Shown: positions 49,267 to 61,110, counted from the stretch's first letter. The stretch is DNA of 64,000 nucleotides from Neocallimastix lanati (nom. inval.) (GCA_016946835.1 JACVTC010000255.1:18781-82780); one strand, 5' to 3'. Numbers and translations: made by a program. The notes: generated by a model from the letters alone, not told the origin.

Positions 49267-49600
49267 TTAATTGCATTTTATTTTATTTTATTTTTATTTA
49301 ATAATTAATATAGATATAATAATTAATATAGATATCAATTGTATTATATTATTATATATTATTATTATTTCTATTTAATATCTATTATATAAAATTTATT
49401 TAAATCTCATTTTAAAATTATATTTTCTACTAGTTATATATATAATATTTATTTAACTAGGATTTCATTTTTTATAAGTATATCTTATATACAATTCTTT
49501 ATTTATATATATTTTCATTATATATTTAATCTTTAACTTTATATATATATATAAAGTTTACATTATATGGATATTTTATTAAATTATATTATTAAATTAA

Positions 49601-49668
<68 letters not shown>

Positions 49669-50079
49669 GTATTTCTTTATTAATATTATCTATATATTAC
49701 ATTTACATTTATTTATTTATTTTTATTTATATTTCATATCCACATTTAAGTTGTTTATTTTATTTATATTTCATATCCACATTTAAGTTGTTTATTTTAC
49801 TTATATTTCATACTTACATTTCGTTGTTTATTTTATTTATATTTTAAACTTACATTTCGTTGTTTATTTTATTTATATTTCAAACTTAAATCTGTATTAA
49901 AAAAAAAATTAAGTAATAAAATTAAGTACATAACGATAGCGTTTTTATACTTTAAAAAGGCTTATTTTTCAATATTTATTTTTCATATTTTAGTAATAAA
50001 ATTTTTTATTTATGTATTTGTGATAAAAGGGTTAATTTCTTTTCTAATTTATATTTATTTTCCAGAGCTTATATATATA
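49267..50079. repeat. Downstream AT-rich region with T57 and a ~38-bp tandem array
   Basis: A pure run of 57 T lies at 49610-49666. At about 49729-49885 a unit near 38 bp (TATTTCATATCCACATTTAA, GTTGTTTATTTTATT) is repeated about four times with drift. The plus-strand frame across them is a translation artefact of T runs. Confidence 0.75.
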
Positions 50080-50830
50080 CATATATATTTATTTCGGAAT
50101 TGCTTCAAAAAAGTTTGCTATTCACTGTAGAGTTTATCAAAAGTATCCTCTTACTCTTATTTTATTTAATTTATATATCAATGATATTTTAGACAGCAGT
50201 AATAAAATTAAAACTATATTGAAAAGGAAAACGAAAATAAAGATTTTAAGATTTATTTAATGAAGATAATATTTTAATTGTTTTAATTAAATAAATGAAA
50301 CTATTTCTTTGTCAAATTTATAATGTTAGATATAATAAAATAATATTTTTATACAAGGATCTTCAAACAATGTATATAGATGAATTACATTTTATCATTA
50401 CTAATGATAAATTGAACTTTTTAAACTTTGAAAATTTGTTACTTAATCGTATTCTATTCTGTTTATTCAATTTGTTAAATGATTTATAAATAAAATTGAT
50501 ATTTCTATTCTAATTTCCACTTAAAGCATAAACAATTATTCCATAAAGAATGCAAGTCCATAGTGGTAATGCATTAAAATTTGAAAATTTAAACTTATGG
50601 TAAGATTCTTATCTATTTGTGGATTCAAAGTTATCACTGCTCAAGATATTCTTTTAGTACTCATATGAAGCTACCAAAACAATTATTATGTGAAGAAAAC
50701 ATATAGCTGGATTTCTAGAAAGAAAATTAAACTAATAAAAATTAAAATTCTGCTATTTCCATAAATGAGTACTATTCAAGTTATAATGGTTGGTATAAAA
50801 ATACATATCAAATCGTTCAATAAATTAGAG
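50080..50830 (+). pseudogene. Decayed non-LTR retrotransposon (LINE) reverse transcriptase
   Basis: Reading 50127-50200 gives RVYQKYPLTLILFNLYINDIL, which matches the conserved reverse-transcriptase block (GCPLSPxLFNLYxxD). About 170 bp later, in another frame, MYIDELHFII fits the position of the YxDD active-site block, with the second Asp lost. Stops and frameshifts break the rest, and the frame at 50295-50489 is part of it. Further weak traces run to about 50830. An ancient inactive LINE fragment, plus strand. Confidence 0.65.
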
Positions 50831-51329
50831 ATTCCTAAAAATATATTAATAAATTATAAAATTATTAATATAATATAAAATTAAAATAATAATAAAAGTA
50901 CTTATACATAATTTAATAAAATTATAAAAGTAAAGTTTTAATAATAACATAAAATATTTATACAAAAAGCAAAGGGGTTAATAAAAATAGTTTAGTGAAA
51001 CATAAAAATTGTTAATAGAGATACTTTAAGAGAAAAATAAAAAAAAAAAAAGCAAATAAAGAAATAAAAAATTTAAATAATATATTAAATTATAAATTAA
51101 ATATTTTAATTAAATATAAAAATAGAATATTATTAAAAATATTTAAATAATATATTGAAAAAAAAGTTTTCATAAAAGTACTTTAATAAAATAAAAAATA
51201 AAGTTTTCATAAATATACTCAAAGGAAAAAAAAAAAGTAAAATTTTATTAAAATTACTTAACTTTTTAACAATTTATTAAAGTATTTCTAATATTATAAT
51301 AATTAAATATATTTAACAATATTTTAATT
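50831..51329. repeat. AT-rich AAAGTATTAATA-type repeat stretch
   Basis: Loose units such as AAAATTATAAAAGTAAAGTT and TTAATAAAATATAAA fill this 500-bp stretch, the same family as in the terminal repeats. No gene was seen. Confidence 0.6.
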
Positions 51330-51428
51330 GAGAGCGCCGACGCCGTACTGGTATGGCAGTTAATTATACACCCATATTACTATATGGGGAAGACCAAAGT
51401 CTTCAGTCTATAAAAAAAAAAAAAAAAA
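51330..51428 (+). mobile_element. Structured retroposon-like tail: three tetraloop hairpins then A16
   Basis: This is one of the GC-richest 80-bp patches among the gene-free DNA. It folds into three neighbouring stems, each with a 4-nt loop: GCCGTA-CTGG-TATGGC (51342-51357, one G-U pair), CCCATAT-TACT-ATATGGG (51372-51389) and GAAGAC-CAAA-GTCTTC (51390-51405). A run of 16 A follows at 51413-51428. The layout fits the 3' end of a SINE or LINE. A distinct structured RNA gene is the alternative. Confidence 0.5.
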
Positions 51429-53119
51429 CAATATTTAAATAAAATTTAAAAAAAAATAAATAATAAAACCACTTTATAAAATATAGAATAAAGGAATAAT
51501 ATAAATAATGTAATAAAATAAAACAATAATGATAAAAATATAAAAATAATTAAATAAAATATATGAGTATTTATAAAAATAATTAAATAAAATATAAGAG
51601 TATTTATAAAAATAATTTAATAAAATATAGATAAAAAGTATTCATTAAAGTATTTTAATATAATACAGTTAGAAAGTATTTATTAAAGTATTTTAATATA
51701 TACAGTTAAAAAGTATTTAATGAAGTACATTAAGATAATAAAAAAAAAGTATTAAAAGATATATAAAAATAATTAAATAAACCGTTAAAGTATAGTACAG
51801 ATAAAAAATACTTTAATAAAATATAAAAAAAAAAGATTGATAAAAAATAACTCTAAAAAACAATTAAATAAATTAATAAAGTTATTAAAAAAACTTTTTA
51901 ATAAAATATAAAAGGAAAGATCTTATAAAAACCATTAAAGAAATAAAAAAATTAAATAGTAATAAAAATATATTAATAAAATATAAAAAAAATATTGACG
52001 AATAAATAAAAATAATTAAATATAATATCAAAATAAAATATTATAATAAATATTTTAATTAAGCATAAAAATAAAATATTAAGCAAGATATAAATATATT
52101 TAAATAAAATTTTAAAATACTAGTATTTATAAAAATACTTTCATGAAATATAAAAATATTTAAAAAATACTTTTATGATGTTTAAAATAAAGTATTATAA
52201 AAATATTATAATAAAATATAAAAAAAAATATTAATAATCATACTTTAATAAAATATGAAAATAAAATATTAATAAAATTATTTTTATATTTTTATTAATT
52301 GGTTTTAAATTTTTATAAATACTTTTTTATATTTTATTAAAACAATTTTATTAATCCTTTAGTATTTTGTATTATTATTTATATATTTTTATTTTTACTT
52401 TTTTTTTATATTTATTAAAATAAAATATTAATAATAATATTTTGAGGAAATATAAAAGTAAAGTATTTATAAAAATATGATAATGAAATATAAAAGTCAA
52501 GCATTAATACAATACTTTAATAAAATATAAAAAATATCTAGATAAAAATATAAATATAAATGTAAATATATTAATGAAATATAAAAGTAAAGTATTAATA
52601 TAAATACTTTAAGATATTATAAAAATAAAGTATTAATATAAATACTTTAATAGATTATAAAAATAAAATATTAATAAAGATACAATAATATAAAATATTA
52701 AAATATTCATAAAATTAAATTAAAGAAATCTAAAAGTAAAGTATTAATATAAATACTTTAATGAAATATAAAAGTAAAGTATTAGTTATGATATAAAAAT
52801 AATTAAATACAATATTAAAATAAAATAAGTAGAATATACTTTAACGAAATATTAAAGTAAACCATTAAAAATTTAAATAAATAAAAAAAAAGAATATTAA
52901 TAAAATGAAATAAATGAATAGAAAATTAATTCTAATAATACTATTAAAATATTAAATGTCATTAAATTTTAAAATAGTCATAATTTTGATTTATTAAAAT
53001 AAATTAATAAAATATTTATACTTTATGCTATAATATAATGAGTTAATAAATATAAAAAAAAATATCACATTTCGTTAGTAGCAAATAAGATTTTTAATTA
53101 ATAACTACTTTCTTTTATG

Positions 53120-53157
<38 letters not shown>

Positions 53158-53208
53158 TTTATTTATAAAACCATTTGTATCAATATAGAAAAGTTTTTAT
53201 AGTATAAA

Positions 53209-53244
<36 letters not shown>

Positions 53245-53639
53245 CTTTACAAACAGAGAAGAACCTCGCTCAATTTTATATTAAAATAATGAATAGTATT
53301 ATAAATTAATCATGATTATTTATTTAAATAAAAGAATGAAACACTTTCATTCTATAATTTCAGGATCCATTATTATATATTAAATTATCATTGTCCTTAA
53401 ATATATATAAAATTATTAATAAATTAGTTTTAAAGATATTTATAAGGTATAATATTTTTTTTAAATAAAAAAATATTAAAAAAATAAAAGTAGAATAGAA
53501 TAATGTTAAATTGATTAAAATATATAAAAAATAAAAAATAAAATAAAAGAATATTATTATGTGAATTATAAAATAAAATAAGAAAAGAATATTATATAAA
53601 GTTATTTATAAATAAAAAAAATAATTTAAAATAATTTAA

Positions 53640-53960
53640 AATAACTTGTAAATAAAGAAAATAAAAAAAAAATATATAAAATTAATTATAAATATAAATA
53701 AAGAAAATAAAAATAAAAAAAATATAAAATTAATTATAAATATAAATAAAGAAAATAAAAATAAAAAAAAAATATAAAATTAATTATAAATATAAATAAA
53801 AAAAATAAAAATAAAAAAAATATAAAATTAATTATAAATATAAATAAAGAAAATAAAAATAAAAAAAAAATATAAAATTAATTATAAATATAAATAAAGA
53901 AAATAAAAATAAAAAAAAAATATAAAATTAATTATAAATATAAATAAAGAAAATAAAAAA
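53640..53960. repeat. Six tandem ~49-bp units
   Basis: ATTAATTATAAATATAAATA recurs at 53681, 53729, 53779, 53827, 53877 and 53927, giving spacings of 48-50 bp. Differences are mainly in A-run length. It lies inside the diverged terminal-repeat copy. Confidence 0.92.
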
Positions 53961-54105
53961 AAATAATATAGTATAACTTATAAATATAAAAGCAAAGAAT
54001 AAAATATAAAAAATTTATAAATAGCTTATACAAAATAGATTGAATAAACATATATAGATTTTTTTTTTTTTATATTTTATGATTATATAATTATTTAGAA
54101 TAATA

Positions 54106-55405
54106 CTTATTTAAATAATTAATTTCCTCTTTTAATTTTAACTTTTAATGTAATAAAGTACAAAATATTGCTTATTTAAATAATTAATTTCCTCTTTTAA
54201 TTTTAACTTTTAATGTAATAAAGTACAAAATATTGCTTATTTAAATAATTAATTTCCTCTTTTAATTTTAACTTTTAATGTAATAAAGTACAAAATATTG
54301 CTTATTTAAATAATTAATTTCCTCTTTTAATTTTAACTTTTAATGTAATAAAGTACAAAATATTGCTTATTTAAATAATTAATTTCCTCTTTTAATTTTA
54401 ACTTTTAATGTAATAAAGTACAAAATATTGCTTATTTAAATAATTAATTTCCTCTTTTAATTTTAACTTTTAATGTAATAAAGTACAAAATATTGCTTAT
54501 TTAAATAATTAATTTCCTCTTTTAATTTTAACTTTTAATGTAATAAAGTACAAAATATTGCTTATTTAAATAATTAATTTCCTCTTTTAATTTTAACTTT
54601 TAATGTAATAAAGTACAAAATATTGCTTATTTAAATAATTAATTTCCTCTTTTAATTTTAACTTTTAATGTAATAAAGTACAAAATATTGCTTATTTAAA
54701 TAATTAATTTCCTCTTTTAATTTTAACTTTTAATGTAATAAAGTACAAAATATTGCTTATTTAAATAATTAATTTCCTCTTTTAATTTTAACTTTTAATG
54801 TAATAAAGTACAAAATATTGCTTATTTAAATAATTAATTTCCTCTTTTAATTTTAACTTTTAATGTAATAAAGTACAAAATATTGCTTATTTAAATAATT
54901 AATTTCCTCTTTTAATTTTAACTTTTAATGTAATAAAGTACAAAATATTGCTTATTTAAATAATTAATTTCCTCTTTTAATTTTAACTTTTAATGTAATA
55001 AAGTACAAAATATTGCTTATTTAAATAATTAATTTCCTCTTTTAATTTTAACTTTTAATGTAATAAAGTACAAAATATTGCTTATTTAAATAATTAATTT
55101 CCTCTTTTAATTTTAACTTTTAATGTAATAAAGTACAAAATATTGCTTATTTAAATAATTAATTTCCTCTTTTAATTTTAACTTTTAATGTAATAAAGTA
55201 CAAAATATTGCTTATTTAAATAATTAATTTCCTCTTTTAATTTTAACTTTTAATGTAATAAAGTACAAAATATTGCTTATTTAAATAATTAATTTCCTCT
55301 TTTAATTTTAACTTTTAATGTAATAAAGTACAAAATATTGCTTATTTAAATAATTAATTTCCTTATTTAATTTTAACTTCTAATGCAATAAAGTACAAAA
55401 TTTAT
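54106..55405. repeat. 65-bp minisatellite, 20 copies
   Basis: Units beginning CTTATTTAAATAATTAATTT start every 65 bp from 54106 to 55341, giving 20 copies. The internal ones look identical; the first and last are diverged, as expected for an array grown from the inside. The homologous site in the terminal repeats (about 1410-1475) has a single copy, so the expansion is specific to this locus. Confidence 0.97.
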
Positions 55406-56012
55406 GTATAAATAGTATAAATAGTTTATTAAAAAAATATAGAGTCTTCTAGTAAGTATTGTAATGTGTTTTATTAAATTTAAATATAAATGGAAAATAT
55501 AAATATTTAAAATATATTAAATAATATTTATAATAAATAAAAATATTTTTTATATTTATAAACTTATTTAGAATTACAAAAATACAAAAATATTAATATT
55601 ATACAAAAAAATCTAAAGGAACCAAATAGTAGTAATTGCTATATAAAAAACTAAATTTAAGATTTTTATTATAAAATGATGTAAATCCAAATAAAGTTTA
55701 ATTTAATATAAAATTTTAAATTTTAAGTCTGATAATTTTTCTAAATATCTTAAATTAATTAATCCTAATAAAGAAATTAATTTTTTTTTTTATTTATTTA
55801 ATTATTTATGGTTATAAATATATATTAATTAATTTTTAATAATATGATTCAATCTATACCTTAATTATAATTAGTTAATATTAATTTTCAACTTGTTAGA
55901 ATGTTTATTAAAGAGATTAAAAAATTAATTTAATGTATTTTTTGGTTAAATTTATAAAATAAAAAATTTTTACATTTTTTTAAATTTATTTTAATTTATT
56001 TATTTATTTATT

Positions 56013-56043
<31 letters not shown>

Positions 56044-56929
56044 GGGTGTATTTGTAAATAAAAATACTAACAATAGAAGTAATTAATAATTAGTACAAAT
56101 TTATAGATTAGTATTAATGATTAATTTAATTATTAAATATATATATATATTATTGTATGTATATTAATATTATAATTATTGTAGATTATTATACATATTT
56201 CATATCATCATTTTAAAACATTAATAATATATGCTAAATAAACATATATTATTCAATTAAAAAAAAAAAAGAATAAATAAAATTAATTGTAAAATGAAAT
56301 ATAAAATAATAAATTATAATTATAAATTAGCTTTATTTATCTATAAAATAAAATTAATGATATATAAATAAATAATAAATTATTAATAAAATGGAACAAT
56401 TTATTTGTAATTATTAAATATATTTTCTATGACTGTATAATTTAACTTAGAGTATTGTTTAATAAAGTATTAAATTTCTATTTATAAATAAATTATTAAA
56501 TATTATAAAGCCAAAAGTTAAATAAGTAATAATTTGAGTAAAAATAGTAACCTATGAAAACTACAGCAATGTAATTCAATATATATAGTATAAAAGAAAT
56601 ATATAAAATATGTATATTTAAAATATATTAAATATTGTTTATAACTAAATAGGACTTATATAAATATATATACATATATTTTTTATTATCACATTATTTA
56701 ATATTACAACATATAAAATATTGAATATATAATCTTTATTCTATAATTTTTTATTATCACAATATTTAATATTACAACATATAAAATATTGAATATATAA
56801 TCCTTATTCTATAGTAATAAATAATAATTTGAGTAATTAAAAACATAAATTACAATTTTAGGATAACTTGATTATTCAATCAATGAAAATTATTAAAAAA
56901 AAAGGAAAAAGGAGTAACTTGTAAAATGA

Positions 56930-57895
56930 AAGAATTAGATATAACAACGGACAGATATAAAAATAATAGTTCTATTCCAAAGGATGAAATAATTTATAAG
57001 AAAAAACAATAAAAATTTTATTATTAATAATAAATACAAATAATATAATTATTATGATACGAAATCAATTGAACATCTAAATAAAAATAAAAGTATAAAT
57101 ACAAATTACAAAAACAGTATCATAATGATAAATAAAAAAGAAAAGATATAGAGAAGAATATGAATAAGAATACAATGAGAAAAATAAAAAATATAAATAT
57201 AATAAAATAATTAAAAATAAGACTTTTTAATATATATATAGAAAACAACTTTACACCACTTGTACGTACATTCTTATTTATTTGAGAAGAATTTCGATAT
57301 TAAAAATTGGATTTTCAATTCTAATGTTAACAATGAGGATTTTTTTATAGATACAATTAAAATAGGAATGAACATAAGGAAAACGATTGTGAATGAAATT
57401 AATAATACCGGATTTTTTAAAACAATCATTTTAAATAATGCTTTTTCTTTAACTGTTAAAAAGGAGTTAATTAATGCTCCATGCTTATTATAATTAATAT
57501 TAGTTATTTTGATATTTATATAAAACTTTTAATTATAGTAATGAATATGAAATCAAAATATGATGTAATTGAATTGGCTTGTTCTTAATAAAGGAAATTA
57601 ATTTAGAAATTGATAACAATTACAATAATGTACACGAAAATTCACTAGAATATGCTATGGAGCATAATCTTTATGAATTTGTCAATTTACTTTTAAGAAA
57701 AGGATTTAGAAATAATTATCGAGAATTTAATAAAGCAGTGGTTTATAAATAGTTAAAGTTATTAAAAGCAGAAATATTGATATACTTTAAATACTATTAA
57801 ATAATTTTAAAGGTAATATTCATTGGATTGAAATACATAAAGTATGTGCAATAATGCTTGCAGTAGATTTTAATGATTTAAATATCTTAATATTA
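56930..57895 (+). pseudogene. Broken relic of the large ankyrin gene
   Basis: This region follows 47630-48720 of the 1664-aa gene, about residues 1120-1485. Shared stretches include IENKFTPLV, the DFDIKKFI-like EFRYFEKNFDIKNWIF region, NNTGFFKTIILNNAFSL, and the end [12 protein letters not shown]. In-frame stops, frameshifts and internal deletions abound; the 77-codon frame at 57260-57493 is its longest intact piece. It stops abruptly at about 57895, where an unrelated minus-strand fragment begins. It lies directly after the diverged terminal-repeat copy. Confidence 0.82.
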
Positions 57896-58690
57896 TTATC
57901 ACAATTACCAAATTGACTCTGACATCCGATACCACAGTGATCTGATGTAGTACCACACCATCCGAATTTACTACAACATAAACCATCAGCGCATTTACCA
58001 TACTCTTCACCACATCTATCTGTAATATCATCTATATCTTTTTCATTTCCAGTAGAATTAATTTCATTACAAATTCCAAATTCTAATTGACAACCATCAG
58101 AACAGTAATCAGAAGTTTTTCCACACCATCCATATTTGCTACAGCAGTATCCTTCATCACAAGAACCATATCCATTTCTACATTGACTTTTAAATGTTGG
58201 TTTTACTAATGATGTTGTTTTATTTGATTTTGGTTTAGTAGATGTTATTTTTGTAATAGTAGATCTGACTCTAGTAGTTGTATTTTTACTAGTAGTATTT
58301 TTACTATTTATTATAATAAATGACCAATTTCGGTCTGATAAATTTGTATTACATGTATTCATTTTAACTTTTATACTATTATTATTTCTATTTTTTTTAT
58401 TATTTAATAAAGGTTTACTACTTTCAAGGATTCCGAGACAAAGACTATCGTTATATGAAGTCCATATAGCTTCTTTACCATATGAAAATTTTTTATCTTC
58501 TATTTTAGTTTCACTTTTACTACATAAATCTGTTAATACCACGCCATTTTTTTTAATATTTAAACATATATTTGTATCATATTTATTAACGTAATACCCA
58601 CTTCCCGAAATAGGAATAATCCATTGCTGTTTAGTATTTGTTTTAGAGCAAGCATTGGTTAGAAATAGATGGAATTTTGGTAAGAAAGGA
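57893..58690 (-). pseudogene. CBM18 chitin-binding protein fragment lacking both ends
   Basis: The open frame at 57820-58719 contains a foreign start and a foreign stop. Its real part begins near [13 protein letters not shown] ricin-like region with CLNI and CLGI follows, then a Thr/Ser/Lys linker (about 150-175). Two complete hevein-type CBM18 domains come next, at about 180-217 (CCSKYGWCG...GCQLEFGIC) and 234-272 (CCSKFGWCG...GCQSQFGNC), each with eight Cys. These bind chitin or GlcNAc polymers. The upstream signal peptide is missing: the first 20 codons are antisense to the Ty3 relic. The last 25 codons are antisense to the ankyrin relic. It is probably a broken gene, although the frame could still be expressed. 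Confidence 0.75.
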
Positions 58691-59680
58691 CAATTCTGAG
58701 TAAGTTTACATGCCCACAATGGTTAAGAAAACAATCATACAACTTTAACCATGACTCGGAGTATGTAAGTCACTTAGGTATTGATAAAACCTCAGACCTG
58801 GTGTCAAGAAATTTCTATTAGCCAAAGATGAGGAAGGATATTTCAAGCTATGTAAAAGTTCGTAAAAACTGCGTTACTAAGAAAGATAACAGACACAAAG
58901 AATATGGTAACGCATTGAGAGTTCCAGTTGCAGATTTGTCGTAGCAATAAATCCAACTATATTTTATTATGGATTTACAAGTAAAGTGTTAGTAAGAACA
59001 GATGAAGGTTATCCTTGAGAAACAAAAAGAGAAGGTTCCACTTTGTGTACTGCGATAAAAAAACCAAAATGATTAACGTGATAAGATTCAAGCATTTGCT
59101 CAATGATAAGATGACTGACAGTTTTGCCCATAACTTAGGAAATCTCAAGTATATCCTAGAGATTGCTCAAACTAGATACCTGGACAACCTGGACAATAGT
59201 AGAACAGATAACTACCCCAGGTACAAGATATTAGATAAAATATAGTTAATGAAGCCAAAGAATTATGACGCATTACCTTTATTTAAATTACTCACTGGGA
59301 AGTTTGGAGCATTCAAGTTAATAGGTGTAGATGAGGCTACGAAGAACTACAAACTCGAAATTAGTCGTTCTCAATTCTCCATCATGTACCCAGTATTAAA
59401 TGTATTTGAATTAGAGCCATATTATAAACTAACAAAGACATTAGTACCAACTCCTAAGGGTAATCAAGTAATAATTCATATCCAAGGCTCAAGAAAACAT
59501 CAAGGATAATATCAGTACCTTGTTTCTTTCAAGAAAGATAAACAAGTGTTGGTAAATGCCGATGTAATTGATTGCAATCCTCATTATGCAGATATGCTGG
59601 AGGATTACCAAGATTTTAGTTATAGTCTGTTTACAGCTAACGCCGTCAACAATTAGTAGCTTCTTCTTTGGGAGAGGCCT
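58690..59680 (+). mobile_element. Ty3/Gypsy retrotransposon relic (integrase with chromodomain)
   Basis: The order matches the end of a Ty3 pol. First comes an H2C2 integrase zinc-finger region (HDSEYVSHLGIDKT...NFY-stop-PKM, then KNC). A short remnant of the catalytic core follows (TKMINVIRFKHL), most of the core being deleted. Then come the conserved post-core module (ARYLDN-like TRYLDNLDN, YKLEISRSQF, HPV-like MYPVLNVFELEPYY) and a chromodomain-like end (RKHQG-YQYLVSFKK...VNADVID). Stops and frameshifts interrupt it, two of them TGG to TAG. No reverse transcriptase or gag is present. It begins exactly where the CBM18 fragment ends, so the two were joined by rearrangement. Confidence 0.82.
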
Positions 59681-59964
59681 TGTAACAGATATATATGGTC
59701 GAAAGTCACTTGTCATATGATATCATTATAGTAATATAATGTATCTTAAAATGGTTAGCAATTCCGGCTAATCAAATAAAATCTTAGATTAGTTTTGAAA
59801 GTTAAATATACAATAATTTTATTTTCATTATTTTTTTTATTTTTTATTTAAATTTATTTTTAGTTAGTTTATAATAAATGATCTGTAGGTTTAATTTTAT
59901 AGTGTATCCGATCATTAAAACTTTATCTTGTATAAATATATCTAGTAATTGTAAAGTTAACACA
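59669..59964 (+). mobile_element. Candidate polypurine tract and LTR start of the Ty3 relic
   Basis: A purine stretch (GGGAGAGG) near 59670 is followed by TGTAACAG at 59681, the expected order of polypurine tract and 3' LTR start downstream of pol. A possible LTR end, GTTAACACA near 59956-59964, is weak, and GTGTTTCATACAACA near 60147 is an alternative. No second LTR is in the window to test it. Confidence 0.4.
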
Positions 59965-60742
59965 CTAGAGTTATTACTAAAGTAAATTATTATATCAAAT
60001 TATATAAAATTAAAAAAAAAATTAATTACTTTAAAAATAAATAAACGACTTAACGTAATCCCAGCCAACTATTTACGAATAGAATGGAATAGTGCGGCGC
60101 TATATATTTTAAGTGTTAATAAATAATAATTAAAAATTAATTTTAGTGTTTCATACAACAACTCGAATAGAGAGGTGTTGAATTATCCTAGCCTTTAATT
60201 ATTTATTGGTTGTTATTTTAATTTATATTAAACTTAACTTTTACTGAAATTTGTGATAACGAATGAATTAATAACTATTATTTTGTTATAAAATTTTATT
60301 AATAATTCTTTACTATATAATACTTTACTATATTCTTGATTTATTTTTAAAAAATGTAATCCAATATTACAATTCTAAATAATAAAATTATGAATCAAAT
60401 TTTACTACGAAAATAATTTATTTTATTATATATTAATTTAAACTTTATAAATAATTTTAATTCAAATTTAAATTAATTATTTTATTACTTATATTATTAA
60501 AAATAATTATATATTAATATTTTATTGTTGTAAAAATTTATTATTAAAAGCTAAATATTTTTTTATAAACATAATAGTATTATTTTTTTATTAATATTAT
60601 TAATTAAATTTATTATCGAAAATTATTAATTAAATATTAATATAAAAAATTATTATTAAAATTTTTTAATTAACAATTACTGTGTAAAATACAAAAGAAT
60701 TTTTGATATTAGGTATATTGAAATTTCTACATATAAATGTAA
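59965..60742. other. Gene-free AT-rich region
   Basis: A few GC-richer patches occur (CCCAGCCAACT near 60061; GTGCGGCGC near 60092; AACTCGAATAGAGAGGTGTTG near 60161) that may be remnants of the LTR. Nothing else is recognisable. Confidence 0.5.
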
Positions 60743-61110
60743 TGATGCGAGAGAAATGGTTTTGTGAAGTTGAAAAGAGAGTGGAAAGCGATGAAACACG
60801 TAGTTAGGTTAGTGTGGCTAAATTTCGAAATATAGATAAAATCCTGCAGCAGAAGATAACCACAGGAAAAGGAAAATAAGCGGACATGGAATATAAATTT
60901 AGTAATATCGAAACCTACTTGAAAGAAGACCACTAAAAAAGAAAGAAATTCCGACAAGGCCTTTAAGAAAAATTTTCTCTAAAATAATAATATTGAATTA
61001 TTCATAAAAGATAATCAAAATAGAAAAAGATGTATGGTGATGAATTAGAAGAAAATATTGAAAAATTAATTGCGGTAAATCAAACACAACAAAAAAGGAT
61101 GAAAGATTGG
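60743..61110 (+). pseudogene. Decayed reading frame, charged coiled-coil-like, unknown origin
   Basis: From 60743 one frame reads about 80 codons with only four stops (EKWFCEVEKRVESDE..., VAKFRNIDKILQQKI, ADMEYKFSNIETYLKED). Codon use is far less A/T-extreme than in the neighbouring DNA. A second piece after 61030 reads DELEENIEKLIAVNQTQQKR in a different frame and runs into the terminal repeat at 61094. The charged helical character suits a gag-like or element-encoded ORF1 protein, but no family is recognised. Confidence 0.4.

Larger units (their letters stand above)
51470..56870. repeat. Diverged third copy of the terminal repeat
   Basis: Segments follow those of 1-3000 in the same order and orientation. 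The AAATATA(G)AGTATTTATAAAAATAATT part near 51560 matches 350-400. The ATAAAAACCATTAA(A/G)GAAAT part near 51925 matches 955-980. The AAAGGAACCAAATAGTAGTAATT part at 55615 matches 1678. The AGTAACCTATGAAAACTACAG part near 56545 matches 2793. Divergence is clear, and this copy is longer because of the two nested arrays listed separately. Long TA microsatellites lie at 53130-53152 and 53211-53241 and a 29-T run at 56015-56043. No gene was seen. Confidence 0.85.

Noticed and set aside
49605-49847. 80-codon plus-strand frame starting with poly-Phe
   Set aside because: It translates the 57-T run and the following tandem repeat.
54106-55405. CRISPR array
   Set aside because: The 65-bp units are contiguous with no variable spacers, and the context is eukaryotic.
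60727-60957. 76-codon minus-strand frame
   Set aside because: The plus strand of the same stretch reads more protein-like as a decayed frame, and this one has no domain or start context.
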